Origin: Sphingobacterium chungjuense
Lineage (GTDB): Bacteria > Bacteroidota > Bacteroidia > Sphingobacteriales > Sphingobacteriaceae
Direction of reading: 5' to 3'
Assembly: GCF_011316935.1 (NCBI RefSeq)
Contig: NZ_WLYS01000005.1
Coordinates: 1 to 64,000 of the forward strand
Length of the DNA stretch: 64,000 bases
Shown here: positions 28,139 to 37,475 of the stretch, one piece after another
Layout of the letters: the number at the start of each line of letters is the position of its first letter
How positions within the stretch are numbered: the first letter of the stretch is position 1
Program-made: the position numbers and the translations under genes
The notes under the pieces: generated by a model
The model's database searches: none
Told to the model about the DNA's origin: nothing
What the model saw: the letters and a program-made list of their open reading frames with translations, nothing else

Positions 28139-28162
28139 GTGATCAAAATCAACATATACAGA

Positions 28163-28187
28163 AGCGCCTTCCAAAGGCGCTTTTTTT
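28163..28187 (+). terminator. Terminator after first POT gene
   Basis: AGCGCCT (28163-28169) pairs with AGGCGCT (28175-28181), followed by a run of T. Confidence 0.8.
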
Positions 28188-28225
28188 GTTTTTTAGAAGT
28201 AGATAAGTGTCTTCACTTATTTTTT

Positions 28226-28233
28226 TAACTTTG
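28226..28233 (+). promoter_or_regulatory. -7 box of second POT gene
   Basis: TAACTTTG (TAnnTTTG) ends 30 bases before the ATG at 28264. An in-frame GTG at 28207 lies upstream of this box and so is unlikely to be the start. Confidence 0.55.
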
Positions 28234-28263
28234 GGACTTGAAAATACATCCTTTTTATATCTT

Positions 28264-30039
28264 ATGATTCCATCTTCACCTATAAATCCAATAGGCGCTA
28301 CCGATAGCGAGCCGGAGAAGTTGCTATTGGGGCACTTTCCAGGATTATTTGTGTTGTTTTTCACAGAAATGTGGGAGCGATTCTCTTTTTATGGTATGCG
28401 CGTCTTGCTGATACAATTCCTCACCGCTTCCGTATTAACGACCAATCCAGGTTGGGGCTGGTCTGCTGAGCAAGCTGGTGCGTTATACGGTACGTATGCC
28501 ATGTTATTGTACATCACCCCGATCTTTGGTGGTGTGATTGCTGATAAGTACATTGGATCGCGTGCTGCCGTCATTATTGGTGCGATTATTATGACTTTGG
28601 GACACGCATCCATGGCATTCAATTCGCCGATCATGTTTTTTATTGGATTGGCTGGTTTGGTGATTGGTACAGGCTTTTTCAAACCGAATATGCCCGCTAT
28701 TCTGGGCGAAATGTATCGTTATCGACCGGAGAAGAAAGATGGTGCTTATACGATCTTCTACATGGGAGTGAATGCGGGAGCATTTTTTGGAATGATGCTT
28801 TGCGGTTATCTGGGCGAAACGGTGGGTTGGCATTGGGGATTTGGTCTTGCTGGTGTATTTATGCTTTTAGGTACGATTCAATTTTGGTTAGCAAAACCGA
28901 TTACGGGCGATTTGGGTGTGCTGAAGAAGTCGACTACTTCCGAACAAAAAGAAGTGACGAATCTAGAAGAGGGCGAAACGAGTTACAATCGTTTTACCAA
29001 ATTGGATTTCTTCCTAATCGTGTTGGTTTCTATCGTCGGCTTGACGTATGCGTTCAATGATCCTTTGTCTAAAAACAACGTGCTAGACATGTTTGCTTTC
29101 TTGGATACGGATAGCCTGCGCGGCCAGACTATTGTGGTCTTAGTAGCACTTGTTATCTTTTTAGGCTTAGTAGTTTCTCGTATTGTCCGGTATGCAAAGG
29201 TGGTAAGAGATCGCATGTTTGGTGTTATTCTATTGGCGGTATTCCTGATCTTTTTCTTCATGAGCTTTGAGCAAGGTGCTACATCGCTCGTACTGGTTGC
29301 ACGGGATTACGTGGATCGGGAGTTGACAGGAAATAGCTTGTATGTATTTAATACCATTAATACCTTATTGACCATTGTGCCACTCATCATTATTTCTTGG
29401 GTGTTGGTTCGTTTGTCGATCATTACTTGGTCGAAGACGGCTGCTTCTAATATCATTCTCTTTATTTGTTTTATACTGATTTGGGGATCAGGGATCTGGA
29501 TGTTGTACCGTGAATTCACAGCAGAAGTTTCTGCCATTAAAGTATCTTGGTTTTCTATTCTTAACTCCTTCTTTATTATATCATTAGCATCGACTATCTC
29601 CAGAATTTGGGATTCTAAATACAATCCGTCGGCAGCGGTGAAATACGGCTTGGGTTTGTTCTTTGTAGCGATCGGATTCTTAATTTTAGGTATGGGTTCA
29701 CTGCAAGTCGGTTCTGGTGTGAAGATGTCGATGATATTCTTGGTATTGACCTATTTATTTCACACCATCGGAGAGCTCTTTATATCTCCAGTAGGCTTGT
29801 CTTACGTTTCCAAATTGGTGCCTGCGCGAATGTTGGCCTTCATGTTTGGGATGTGGTATTTGGCGATTGCTATTGCGCAAAAGCTAGCCGCTATTCTAGG
29901 TGGACAAGTAGAGGTTATTCAGCAGAATTATTCATTGAGTCATTTCTTTTTTCTCTTTACCATTATTCCGGCAGCAGGCGGTTTATTGGTGATCTTATTG
30001 AATCCATTGATCAAAAAACTGATGCACGGCGTCAAATAG
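28264..30039 (+). CDS. POT-family proton-coupled oligopeptide transporter (2 of 3)
   Basis: The product is about 591 residues, the longest of the three paralogues. It has EMWERFSFYGMR, FYMGVNAGAFFGMMLCGYLGE and the late GELFISPVGLS motif. It has a longer central cytosolic or linker segment (around residues 210-280 and following) than copy 1. The start at 28264 was chosen because of the promoter just upstream. Only 20 bases separate it from copy 3, so copies 2 and 3 are likely one transcript. Confidence 0.93.
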   Translation: MIPSSPINPIGATDSEPEKLLLGHFPGLFVLFFTEMWERFSFYGMRVLLIQFLTASVLTTNPGWGWSAEQAGALYGTYAMLLYITPIFGGVIADKYIGSRAAVIIGAIIMTLGHASMAFNSPIMFFIGLAGLVIGTGFFKPNMPAILGEMYRYRPEKKDGAYTIFYMGVNAGAFFGMMLCGYLGETVGWHWGFGLAGVFMLLGTIQFWLAKPITGDLGVLKKSTTSEQKEVTNLEEGETSYNRFTKLDFFLIVLVSIVGLTYAFNDPLSKNNVLDMFAFLDTDSLRGQTIVVLVALVIFLGLVVSRIVRYAKVVRDRMFGVILLAVFLIFFFMSFEQGATSLVLVARDYVDRELTGNSLYVFNTINTLLTIVPLIIISWVLVRLSIITWSKTAASNIILFICFILIWGSGIWMLYREFTAEVSAIKVSWFSILNSFFIISLASTISRIWDSKYNPSAAVKYGLGLFFVAIGFLILGMGSLQVGSGVKMSMIFLVLTYLFHTIGELFISPVGLSYVSKLVPARMLAFMFGMWYLAIAIAQKLAAILGGQVEVIQQNYSLSHFFFLFTIIPAAGGLLVILLNPLIKKLMHGVK

Positions 30040-30059
30040 CCTCATCTTAAAAATTACGT

Positions 30060-31544
30060 ATGTCTAAAGAATTGACGTTAGAAGATATTCAGAATTTTGA
30101 CGGGAAATACCCGAAACAACTGTGGTATCTCTTTTTAGTAGAAATGTGGGAACGCTTCTGTTTTTACGGAATGCGTGGGGTATTGGCCATCTTTATGGTC
30201 GACCAATTATTGTTGTCTGATCGCGATGCTAACCTAAAATATGGGGCGATTCAGGCCTTTGTATATGCCTTTACCTTTGTAGGAGGTATCTTTGCAGATA
30301 AGTTTTTAGGATTCAAACGCTCGTTGATCTTTGGTGCTTCGATGATGTTGCTGGGCAACGGATTAATTGCTTTATCACCACACGATTATTTCTACTTTGG
30401 AATAGCGCTAACCATTATCGGTACAGGTTTCTTTAAGCCCAATATCTCTTCGATGGTGGGCGACCTCTATAAAGAAGATGATCCGCGAAGAGATGCTGGT
30501 TTTGGGATGTTCTATTCTGGGATTAATGTCGGTGCATTATTAGGTGGTATTCTATGTGTTTATTTAGGGAAAAACTATTCATGGAATTATGCCTTTGGTG
30601 CTGCAGCTCTGGTGATGTTGATTGGATTAATCATCTTTTTGGCGACTAAAAGACATATCAAACCGATTGGAAATAGTCCGCTACTACACATGCCGAATTC
30701 AACGCGTATACGGACCGAGCTATTTGTGTATTTGGCGGCGCTGGCTAGTATTCCACTCATCTTTACGATGATTAACAATACGCGGTACACCGATTACTTT
30801 ATGTACATCATCGGTCCGATTGCACTAGGCTACTTCTTCTTGCAGATGAAGAGAGAAAACGACTCGAAAGCGCGTCAGCAATTGATGGCTGCCCTGATTC
30901 TGATTCTATTTTCCATCTTGTTTTTTGCGATCTTCGAACAGGCAGGCGGTTCTTTAGCGCTCTTTGCGAATAACAACCTGCATGATAACCTATTCTTCTT
31001 CAATATAGATCCCAACGTGGTCAATAATGGAGCAAATTCCCTGTTTGTAATCGTTTTCAGTCCATTGTTAGGTTTGCTTTGGTTGGCCATGGCGCGGAAG
31101 AAAGCGGAGCCCAATACGGTGATCAAATTTGCTTTAGGTTTCGTGTTTTTAGGATTGGCCTACTATCTGTTTTTCGGAACACGCTTTTTTGCGGATGCTG
31201 AAGGCAAAACCTCTTTGGGCGTGTTTACCTTAGCGTATCTGGCGGTTACCATCGGAGAATTATGTCTGTCGCCGATCGGTCTATCCATGATTACGAAGCT
31301 CTCGCCAAAGCGTTTAGGAGGTATGATGATGGGTTTGTGGTTTTTGGCTAGTGCTTACGGACAATATGTAGCCGGATTGTTAGGTGCAGGGATGTCTTCT
31401 CCAGATGACAATGCTACTGCGTTAGACAAATTGATGGCGTACACAGATGGTTACCAGCAGTTGGCGATCTATTCTATCGTGGCGGCGATTATCTTATTTG
31501 CCCTTTCTCCATTCATCAAACGATTGATGCACGGCGTTAGATAG
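30060..31544 (+). CDS. POT-family proton-coupled oligopeptide transporter (3 of 3)
   Basis: The 494-residue protein has EMWERFCFYGMR near residue 30, FYSGINVGALLGGILCVYLG and the GELCLSPIGLSMITKLSPKR motif. It is clearly a paralogue of the previous two but diverged, with a distinct start and a shorter centre. It probably imports small peptides; specificity may differ from its neighbours. The next gene begins 44 bases on. Confidence 0.93.
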   Translation: MSKELTLEDIQNFDGKYPKQLWYLFLVEMWERFCFYGMRGVLAIFMVDQLLLSDRDANLKYGAIQAFVYAFTFVGGIFADKFLGFKRSLIFGASMMLLGNGLIALSPHDYFYFGIALTIIGTGFFKPNISSMVGDLYKEDDPRRDAGFGMFYSGINVGALLGGILCVYLGKNYSWNYAFGAAALVMLIGLIIFLATKRHIKPIGNSPLLHMPNSTRIRTELFVYLAALASIPLIFTMINNTRYTDYFMYIIGPIALGYFFLQMKRENDSKARQQLMAALILILFSILFFAIFEQAGGSLALFANNNLHDNLFFFNIDPNVVNNGANSLFVIVFSPLLGLLWLAMARKKAEPNTVIKFALGFVFLGLAYYLFFGTRFFADAEGKTSLGVFTLAYLAVTIGELCLSPIGLSMITKLSPKRLGGMMMGLWFLASAYGQYVAGLLGAGMSSPDDNATALDKLMAYTDGYQQLAIYSIVAAIILFALSPFIKRLMHGVR

Positions 31545-31588
31545 CAGATTTTATTTAGTACTTTTATCTTTTAGATCAATAATATACC

Positions 31589-32329
31589 GTGGCAGACAGT
31601 CTGATAATCATTCCTACATACAATGAAAAGGAAAACATAGAACGCATCATTCGTAAAGTGTTTTCGTTGGAAGGTGACTTTCATATTTTAATTGTAGATG
31701 ATGGTTCACCAGACGGCACCGGGGTGATTGTGAAGGAATTGTGCGAATCTTTTCCGGATCGACTGTTTATAGAAGAACGTCGCGGAAAACTGGGCTTAGG
31801 TACGGCCTATATCCATGGTTTTCGTTGGGCACTAGCACGATCTTATGCGTATATTTTTGAGATGGATGCCGATTTCAGTCATAACCCAGACGATCTATTG
31901 CGCTTAAAAGAAGCCTGCATCACGGGAGCTGATATGGCGGTGGGATCGCGTTATATTCAAGGCGTAAATGTCGTGAATTGGCCGATGAAGCGGGTGCTGT
32001 TATCTTATTTCGCTTCCATGTATGTGCGCGCGATTATGCGTATTGATATTCAAGATGCGACGGCCGGTTTTGTCTGTTTCCGACGCGAAGTGTTGGAAAC
32101 AATTCCGTTGGATAAAATTCGTTTTGTGGGTTATGCGTTTCAGATCGAAATGAAGTTCAAAGCCATCCAAGATGGATTCCGAGTGGTAGAAGTGCCAATT
32201 ATCTTTACCGATCGTACGCACGGTACCTCGAAGATGAGTACCAAGATTTTTAGGGAAGCATTTTGGGGCGTTATAAGCTTGAAATGGGCGAGTTTGTTTA
32301 AGAAATCGAATAAAAGGGGGAGTAACTGA
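31589..32329 (+). CDS. Polyprenol-phosphate mannosyltransferase-like GT2 enzyme
   Basis: The start is GTG, just before the family opening [12 protein letters not shown]. The nucleotide-sugar motifs [10 protein letters not shown] and [13 protein letters not shown] (DxD-type) follow, then GSRYIQG. At 246 residues it matches dolichol-phosphate-mannose synthase homologues lacking a C-terminal membrane domain. It should load a sugar onto an undecaprenyl-type lipid at the inner membrane. The exact sugar is uncertain. Its stop overlaps the ruvB start by one base (TGATG). Confidence 0.88.
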   Translation: MADSLIIIPTYNEKENIERIIRKVFSLEGDFHILIVDDGSPDGTGVIVKELCESFPDRLFIEERRGKLGLGTAYIHGFRWALARSYAYIFEMDADFSHNPDDLLRLKEACITGADMAVGSRYIQGVNVVNWPMKRVLLSYFASMYVRAIMRIDIQDATAGFVCFRREVLETIPLDKIRFVGYAFQIEMKFKAIQDGFRVVEVPIIFTDRTHGTSKMSTKIFREAFWGVISLKWASLFKKSNKRGSN

Positions 32330-33348
32330 TGAACGAAAATCTAGATCCAAATGCGGAAAGGCTAAGCCACACCGACAAAGACCTGGAACGTGTATTGCGT
32401 CCACAAACCTTTGAAGATTTCACGGGTCAAGCCAAGATCTTGGAAAACCTATCTATCTTCGTAAGAGCGGCAAAATTACGTAGCGAAGCTTTAGATCACG
32501 TCTTGTTGCATGGCCCTCCGGGCCTTGGAAAGACGACGCTTTCCCATATCATTGCTAACGAAATGGGAGTCGGCATCAAAATTACTTCTGGTCCGGTATT
32601 GGACAAGCCGGGCGATCTGGCTGGATTACTCACTGGCTTAGACGAAGGTGATATTCTATTTATCGATGAGATACATCGTTTAAGTCCTTTGGTCGAAGAA
32701 TATTTGTATTCGGCCATGGAGGATTTCAAGATCGATATCATGCTCGAAACTGGCCCCAATGCACGTTCTGTGCAAATTAGTCTAAATCCCTTCACTTTAG
32801 TAGGAGCAACGACCCGCTCGGGTTTATTGACGGCTCCATTACGCGCTCGTTTTGGTATCAATTCTCGCTTGCAATATTACGATGTGAAGTTGCTGACGAC
32901 GATTGTCGAGCGTTCTGCGCATATTATCCGCGTGCCGATTACCGAAGAAGGCGCTTATGAAATTGCTCGACGCAGTCGCGGTACGCCGCGTATTGCCAAT
33001 GCCTTGTTGCGCCGTACGCGAGATTTTGCGCAAATCAAAGGGACAGGTAATATCGATAAAGCCATTGCACAGTTTGCTTTGAACGCGCTGAATGTCGATG
33101 AACATGGTTTGGATGAGATGGACAACCGCATATTATCTACTATTATCGACAAATTTAAAGGTGGTCCTGTCGGTCTTAAAACCATCGCGACAGCAGTAGG
33201 CGAGGATGAAGGAACTATTGAAGATGTATACGAGCCTTATTTGATTCAGGAAGGTTATTTGATGCGTACTTCTCGCGGTCGTGAATGCACGGAGTTAGCC
33301 TTTAAACATTTGGGGAAGCTTTATCCTCGGGGTAATACCCTCTTTTAG
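32329..33348 (+). CDS. ruvB: Holliday-junction branch-migration helicase RuvB
   Basis: The 339-residue AAA+ motor of the RuvAB complex has Walker [10 protein letters not shown] (62-70) and Walker [10 protein letters not shown] near 108. The sensor GATTR and the Arg-finger region ARFG follow, and a winged helix ends near SRGRECT. A purine-rich GGGGGAG lies 6 bases before the ATG, and its first base overlaps the upstream stop, so it is coupled to the glycosyltransferase. ruvA and ruvC are not in the window. Confidence 0.97.
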   Translation: MNENLDPNAERLSHTDKDLERVLRPQTFEDFTGQAKILENLSIFVRAAKLRSEALDHVLLHGPPGLGKTTLSHIIANEMGVGIKITSGPVLDKPGDLAGLLTGLDEGDILFIDEIHRLSPLVEEYLYSAMEDFKIDIMLETGPNARSVQISLNPFTLVGATTRSGLLTAPLRARFGINSRLQYYDVKLLTTIVERSAHIIRVPITEEGAYEIARRSRGTPRIANALLRRTRDFAQIKGTGNIDKAIAQFALNALNVDEHGLDEMDNRILSTIIDKFKGGPVGLKTIATAVGEDEGTIEDVYEPYLIQEGYLMRTSRGRECTELAFKHLGKLYPRGNTLF

Positions 33349-33405
33349 ACGTATCACTGTTTTGTGAAGTGACTGCACTTCGCACCTAAGCACAAGATCT
33401 CTCCT

Positions 33406-33430
33406 AAAACAGCGCATCAGGCTGTTTTTG
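33406..33430 (+). terminator. Terminator after ruvB
   Basis: AAAACAGC (33406-33413) pairs with GCTGTTTT (33421-33428), leading into Ts. A second small perfect hairpin, GAAGTG-actg-CACTTC, lies just before it. Together they end the glycosyltransferase-ruvB transcript. Confidence 0.6.
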
Positions 33431-33553
33431 AAAAAAAATCCTTACAACTGGCTTTATTTAAGTGAATATTTATTAATTTTCACTTAATATTTCTATGCGC
33501 TATAGCGATATTGAATCGGTTATAAACCCAATTGTACACTAAAATCTCTAAAA

Positions 33554-35395
33554 ATGGAATTTCTAGACGGCATGAATGCCCTAACGTTGGTCTTTGTCGC
33601 ATTGCTCGTGTTGGCTATTGGCTACCGGTTTTATGGACTTTTCTTGGCTAGCAAAGTACTTCGATTAAACGCAGAAGTCGTTACTCCAGCCGTTGAATTT
33701 GCAGATGGTCGTGATTATGTAAAAACTGATAAGAACGTCTTGTTTGGTCATCATTTTGCGGCGATTGCTGCTGCTGGTCCATTAGTGGGTCCTGTTTTGG
33801 CGGCACAATTTGGGTATTTGCCCGGTACATTGTGGATTTTGATTGGCTGTGTGCTGGCTGGTGGCGTGCACGATATGGTGGTGCTATTTGCCTCTATGCG
33901 ACACAAAGGGCAAAGTTTGGCTTCGATCGCTTCGAAAGAAATTGGTCCAGTGACGGGCACAATTGCTGGCGTTGCCGTGCTATTTATCCTTATTCTGACT
34001 TTAGCTGGCTTGTCGCTGGCTTGTATCAGCGCGATGCATGAAGCGTCTTGGTCACTCTTCACCGTAATCATTACTATGCCGATTGCGATTATTATGGGAT
34101 TGATAATGCGTTATCGGAAAGACAGCGTTACATTTGCCAGTATCTTGGGCGGTATACTGCTGATTGCTGGTATCGTTGGTGGACATAATTTAATGCAAAA
34201 TCCGTTTCTCAATGATCTATTTCACTGGGATGTATCCACCATATCCATCGCGATTGCCATCTATGGTTTTCTAGCGTCTGTATTACCTATTTGGTTTTTG
34301 CTCGTTCCACGTGATTATTTGTCCACCTATTTGAAAATTGGTACAATACTGATGTTGGCTGTCGGAATCATATTTGTGCATCCGACCTTAGAGATGCCGG
34401 CTTTGACCGAATTTATTCATGGTGGAGGCCCAGTAATTGGAGGTCCAGTATTGCCATTTATCTTTATTGTGATCGCTTGTGGTGCTATTTCTGGTTTTCA
34501 CGCCGTTATCGCGACAGGTACGACGCCAAAAATGATTGGTAACGAAAAAGAAATACTTTTTGTCGGCTATGGTGCCATGTTAGTAGAAGGTTTTGTAGCC
34601 TTGATGGCGCTTATAGCTGCGTGTACGCTGATGCCTGGTGATTATTTTGCGATCAATACGCCTACGGCCGGTTATGCGCAATTTCTGATTGACAATCCAC
34701 ATCTTCATACCGTAGATCTTCCGCATTTTATGGAGAAAATCGGTGTTGATTTGCAAGGTCGTACAGGTGGCGCAGTTTCCTTAGCCGTAGGTATGGCGCA
34801 TATTTTTAATAGTATTCCGTACATGGACGAAGTGATGGCGTACTGGTACAATTTCGCCATTATGTTTGAGGCGGTATTTATCCTGACAGCGATTGATGCC
34901 GGCACGCGTGTTGGTCGGTTTTTCTTACAAGAAATGCTGGGAAGCGTAATTCCCAAGTTCCGCGACAAAGACTGGATGCCAGGCGTTATCGTTGCCAGCT
35001 TTTTATTCACTTTTGCGTGGGGCTATCTTGTCTATACGGGAAATGTAAGCAGCATTTGGCCTTTATTTGGTATTAGTAATCAATTATTGGCGGCTTGTGG
35101 CTTGATTGTCTGTACGACCATGCTTTTGCGGATGGATCGAGGAAAATATGCTTTGTGTGCCGCTGTACCTGGCGTGATGATGGCACTGATCACTTTTTGG
35201 GCAGGTTATCTGCAAGTTGCGAATATTTATATTCCGGCAGGCGACTACCTATTGGCTAGTTTGGCCATTATTGCGATGGCATTGATGCTGATTGTATTTA
35301 TATCCGCTTTCAGAAAGTGGTACGAGCTTTCGAAGAAAGTGCCGACCGAAGTAGATTTCTACGGCGAAAAGGTAAAAGAGCTGGTAGAACGATAG
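33554..35395 (+). CDS. cstA: CstA family carbon-starvation membrane transporter
   Basis: The 613-residue multi-span protein is rich in the CstA motifs: FGHHFAAIAAAGPLVGPVLA near residue 67, GGVHDMVVLF, and SGFHAVIATGTTPKMI near 315. WPLFGISNQLLAA lies near 498. Escherichia coli CstA and BtsT transport peptides or pyruvate and are about 100 residues longer. The substrate here could be either. It is flanked by a terminator before and a convergent gene after, so is monocistronic. Confidence 0.93.
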   Translation: MEFLDGMNALTLVFVALLVLAIGYRFYGLFLASKVLRLNAEVVTPAVEFADGRDYVKTDKNVLFGHHFAAIAAAGPLVGPVLAAQFGYLPGTLWILIGCVLAGGVHDMVVLFASMRHKGQSLASIASKEIGPVTGTIAGVAVLFILILTLAGLSLACISAMHEASWSLFTVIITMPIAIIMGLIMRYRKDSVTFASILGGILLIAGIVGGHNLMQNPFLNDLFHWDVSTISIAIAIYGFLASVLPIWFLLVPRDYLSTYLKIGTILMLAVGIIFVHPTLEMPALTEFIHGGGPVIGGPVLPFIFIVIACGAISGFHAVIATGTTPKMIGNEKEILFVGYGAMLVEGFVALMALIAACTLMPGDYFAINTPTAGYAQFLIDNPHLHTVDLPHFMEKIGVDLQGRTGGAVSLAVGMAHIFNSIPYMDEVMAYWYNFAIMFEAVFILTAIDAGTRVGRFFLQEMLGSVIPKFRDKDWMPGVIVASFLFTFAWGYLVYTGNVSSIWPLFGISNQLLAACGLIVCTTMLLRMDRGKYALCAAVPGVMMALITFWAGYLQVANIYIPAGDYLLASLAIIAMALMLIVFISAFRKWYELSKKVPTEVDFYGEKVKELVER

Positions 35396-35405
35396 TCTAT
35401 TAGGA

Positions 35406-35975
35406 TCAGGATTTTGGGTTGCGATGTAATTGTTTCAATACTTTCTGTCCTCTGGATCGGATAGCGGGTGTGGTGCCACGCTCAAGCAATAAACTGATCT
35501 CTGATTCGAGCGCTTTTTTAATCCAATCGCTGCGAAGCGATAAAAAGTATAGCAATTCGATGGAATTGGCGACGACAGCGATGGATTTATCTGGTGTAGT
35601 TAACCAGTCGAATCCACAATTAATGAGTTCTTCTTCTTGATCTTCGGTGGTTGTATAGGAAGAACTATTGAGCGCCTGTAGATAGATATTACCTAGAATA
35701 CGCTGCGCACCTTCTATGGTAATTCGTAAGCGATTATCTAGCAGAAAGTGGAAGATGGTAGGAAGATCTTCCGTATGTGCCAGTGCATATTTTTCCAAAA
35801 ACCAGATGGCATGCAGTGCCAAATTACTTTTTGTCTGCTCGACTACGCAAAGCGATAACAATTTTTCCAGGTCGACATCCTTTTCGCGCAATGGGCTGAT
35901 ATCCGCGAGTTCATATTTTTGCAACCACAACATAAATCGCGTTTTCTGAATCTGATAGGCTTCGGATGCATTCAT
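35406..35975 (-). CDS. Alpha-helical hypothetical protein coupled to helicase gene
   Basis: I do not recognise a named domain. The 189 residues look wholly helical, with repeated Leu-rich pairs (LALHAIWFLEKYALAH, NSIELLYFLSLRSDW) that suggest a short HEAT-like solenoid. There is no signal peptide. Its ATG overlaps the helicase stop by one base (TAATG), which points to translational coupling and perhaps a shared role. Confidence 0.7.
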   Translation of the reverse strand: MNASEAYQIQKTRFMLWLQKYELADISPLREKDVDLEKLLSLCVVEQTKSNLALHAIWFLEKYALAHTEDLPTIFHFLLDNRLRITIEGAQRILGNIYLQALNSSSYTTTEDQEEELINCGFDWLTTPDKSIAVVANSIELLYFLSLRSDWIKKALESEISLLLERGTTPAIRSRGQKVLKQLHRNPKS

Positions 35976-37405
35976 TAGCTAGGAGGTTGGAAAAAATTCG
36001 GGTGGAAGTTAACGAGGTACAACTCTTGGGTAGCACGCGTCAAAGCTGTGTAAAGCCAGCGCAGAAACTCCGTGGTGAGCATTTCATCATTCAAATAACC
36101 CTGATCGATAAATACCGCTGGCCACTGTCCACCTTGCGCTTTGTGGCAAGTGATGGCATAAGCAAATTTAATTTGCAAGGCGTTAAAATAGGGGTCTTTC
36201 TTGATAGCTTCTGCTCTTTTATTGCGATCTAGAATATCCGCATAATCTGCTGAAATCGATTCGTACAACTTTTGTAGCTGTTCTTGCGGCAGGTTAGGAC
36301 TATCCACATATAGACTATCCAATAGAATCCGACATTGTATCGTGTCATGCTCATTGCCGTCCAGAAAATCAATCATCACATCGGCAAATCGGAAATCGTG
36401 CATCTCGTGTACATTAGATACTTTTCGGATTTGTGCCATATCGCCATTGGCAATAAAACCCGTATGCGATTCGTCGTGCTGCTGTAGCCAATAATAATTG
36501 TTTTTGACCACCATGATCAGATCGCCGCCCGTAATTTCTTCGTCCCGAAATAGGATCTGGTTACGAATATGCTGGTTGTACAAATTTGCTGCTTTGTTAG
36601 AGCGACAAATGACCATAGTATTCTCCAATCCAAATTTATCATAGCTGTAATGCAAGCCATCGATCAGGCGTTCGCCTGTCATTTGAAAGACGTCTCTATA
36701 TGGACGGGTGATGAATTGTGGAAATGGGTATTCTGCTGTTTCATCTTCCAGTTTTATTTCCTGTCGGATTTTGGTAGCGTTGAATAAAATGCCGGAATTC
36801 TTGTTTTGCCGCACCACGTCTGTCAGCTCAAAATGAGACACATAAAGGTCGTAGCGGCTGGCCATATAATCCGGCCGCAAGGCCGGACTTTGCAGCATAC
36901 CAACTGGCGGTAATTGCGCGGTATCTCCCACAAAAAGTAGCACGCAGCGCTCACCGCTTTGAACATACGTTATCAGATCTTTCAATAAACTACTTTGAAA
37001 TACAGTAGCCGGATCATCCGATAGCATAGATGCTTCATCCACAATAAATAAGGTATCTTCATGTGGATTATCTGCTAAGGTGAAATCCATGGCAACAGAG
37101 GCGGCTGATTTCTTACGATAAATCTTTTTGTGAATAGTCAGTGCTGTACGTCCTGAGTAGCGACTAATGACTTTAGCAGCTCGACCAGTAGGAGCAAGTA
37201 GAACCGTCTTTTTTTGTAGTCTTGGTAGTACTTTTACCAATGCGCTGATGATGGTGGTTTTTCCTGTACCGGCATATCCTTTTAAAATAAATAGACTACG
37301 AGGATCAAAACGCGCTAGAAATTCTTCTAGCAGTCCAAACACCGCGCGCTGCTGTTCGGTTGGATTTTGTTGAAAGTATTGCTCTAAATAATCCCGTATT
37401 TGCAC
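35975..37405 (-). CDS. RecD-like/PIF1-type ATP-dependent DNA helicase
   Basis: This superfamily 1B helicase has about 476 residues from the GTG at 37405. That start was chosen because the TTG two codons earlier is part of the promoter box. Walker A is GYAGTGKTT (43-51), and Walker B is LFIVDEASMLSD. A UvrD_C_2-type C-terminus reads TCHKAQGGQWPAVF and TALTRATQELYLV. It probably acts in DNA repair or replication restart. Standalone proteins of this kind are common in Bacteroidota without RecBC. Confidence 0.88.
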   Translation of the reverse strand: MQIRDYLEQYFQQNPTEQQRAVFGLLEEFLARFDPRSLFILKGYAGTGKTTIISALVKVLPRLQKKTVLLAPTGRAAKVISRYSGRTALTIHKKIYRKKSAASVAMDFTLADNPHEDTLFIVDEASMLSDDPATVFQSSLLKDLITYVQSGERCVLLFVGDTAQLPPVGMLQSPALRPDYMASRYDLYVSHFELTDVVRQNKNSGILFNATKIRQEIKLEDETAEYPFPQFITRPYRDVFQMTGERLIDGLHYSYDKFGLENTMVICRSNKAANLYNQHIRNQILFRDEEITGGDLIMVVKNNYYWLQQHDESHTGFIANGDMAQIRKVSNVHEMHDFRFADVMIDFLDGNEHDTIQCRILLDSLYVDSPNLPQEQLQKLYESISADYADILDRNKRAEAIKKDPYFNALQIKFAYAITCHKAQGGQWPAVFIDQGYLNDEMLTTEFLRWLYTALTRATQELYLVNFHPNFFQPPS

Positions 37406-37408
37406 GTT

Positions 37409-37438
37409 CAAAGTTATTTAAAAGGTTGATCAATCCAA
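37409..37438 (-). promoter_or_regulatory. Promoter of RecD-like helicase (leaderless arrangement)
   Basis: On the minus strand, -33 TTG (37436-37438) is followed by 19 bases and the -7 box TAACTTTG (37409-37416). The box ends 3 bases before the GTG start, implying an mRNA with almost no leader. It overlaps the divergent DUF3822 promoter. Confidence 0.7.
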
Positions 37439-37456
37439 TTTTAAAAGCTATTTTTG
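37426..37456 (+). promoter_or_regulatory. Promoter of DUF3822-rsmD-coaD operon
   Basis: -33 TTG (37426-37428), 20 bases, then the -7 box TATTTTTG (37449-37456). It ends 19 bases before the ATG at 37476 and overlaps the helicase promoter on the other strand. Confidence 0.65.
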
Positions 37457-37475
37457 TTTATACTGTTGTTGTGTT

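Noticed and set aside
37403..37411. TTG at 37411 as the start of the RecD-like helicase
   Set aside because: This TTG is the end of the -7 box TAACTTTG, so the transcript should not contain it.
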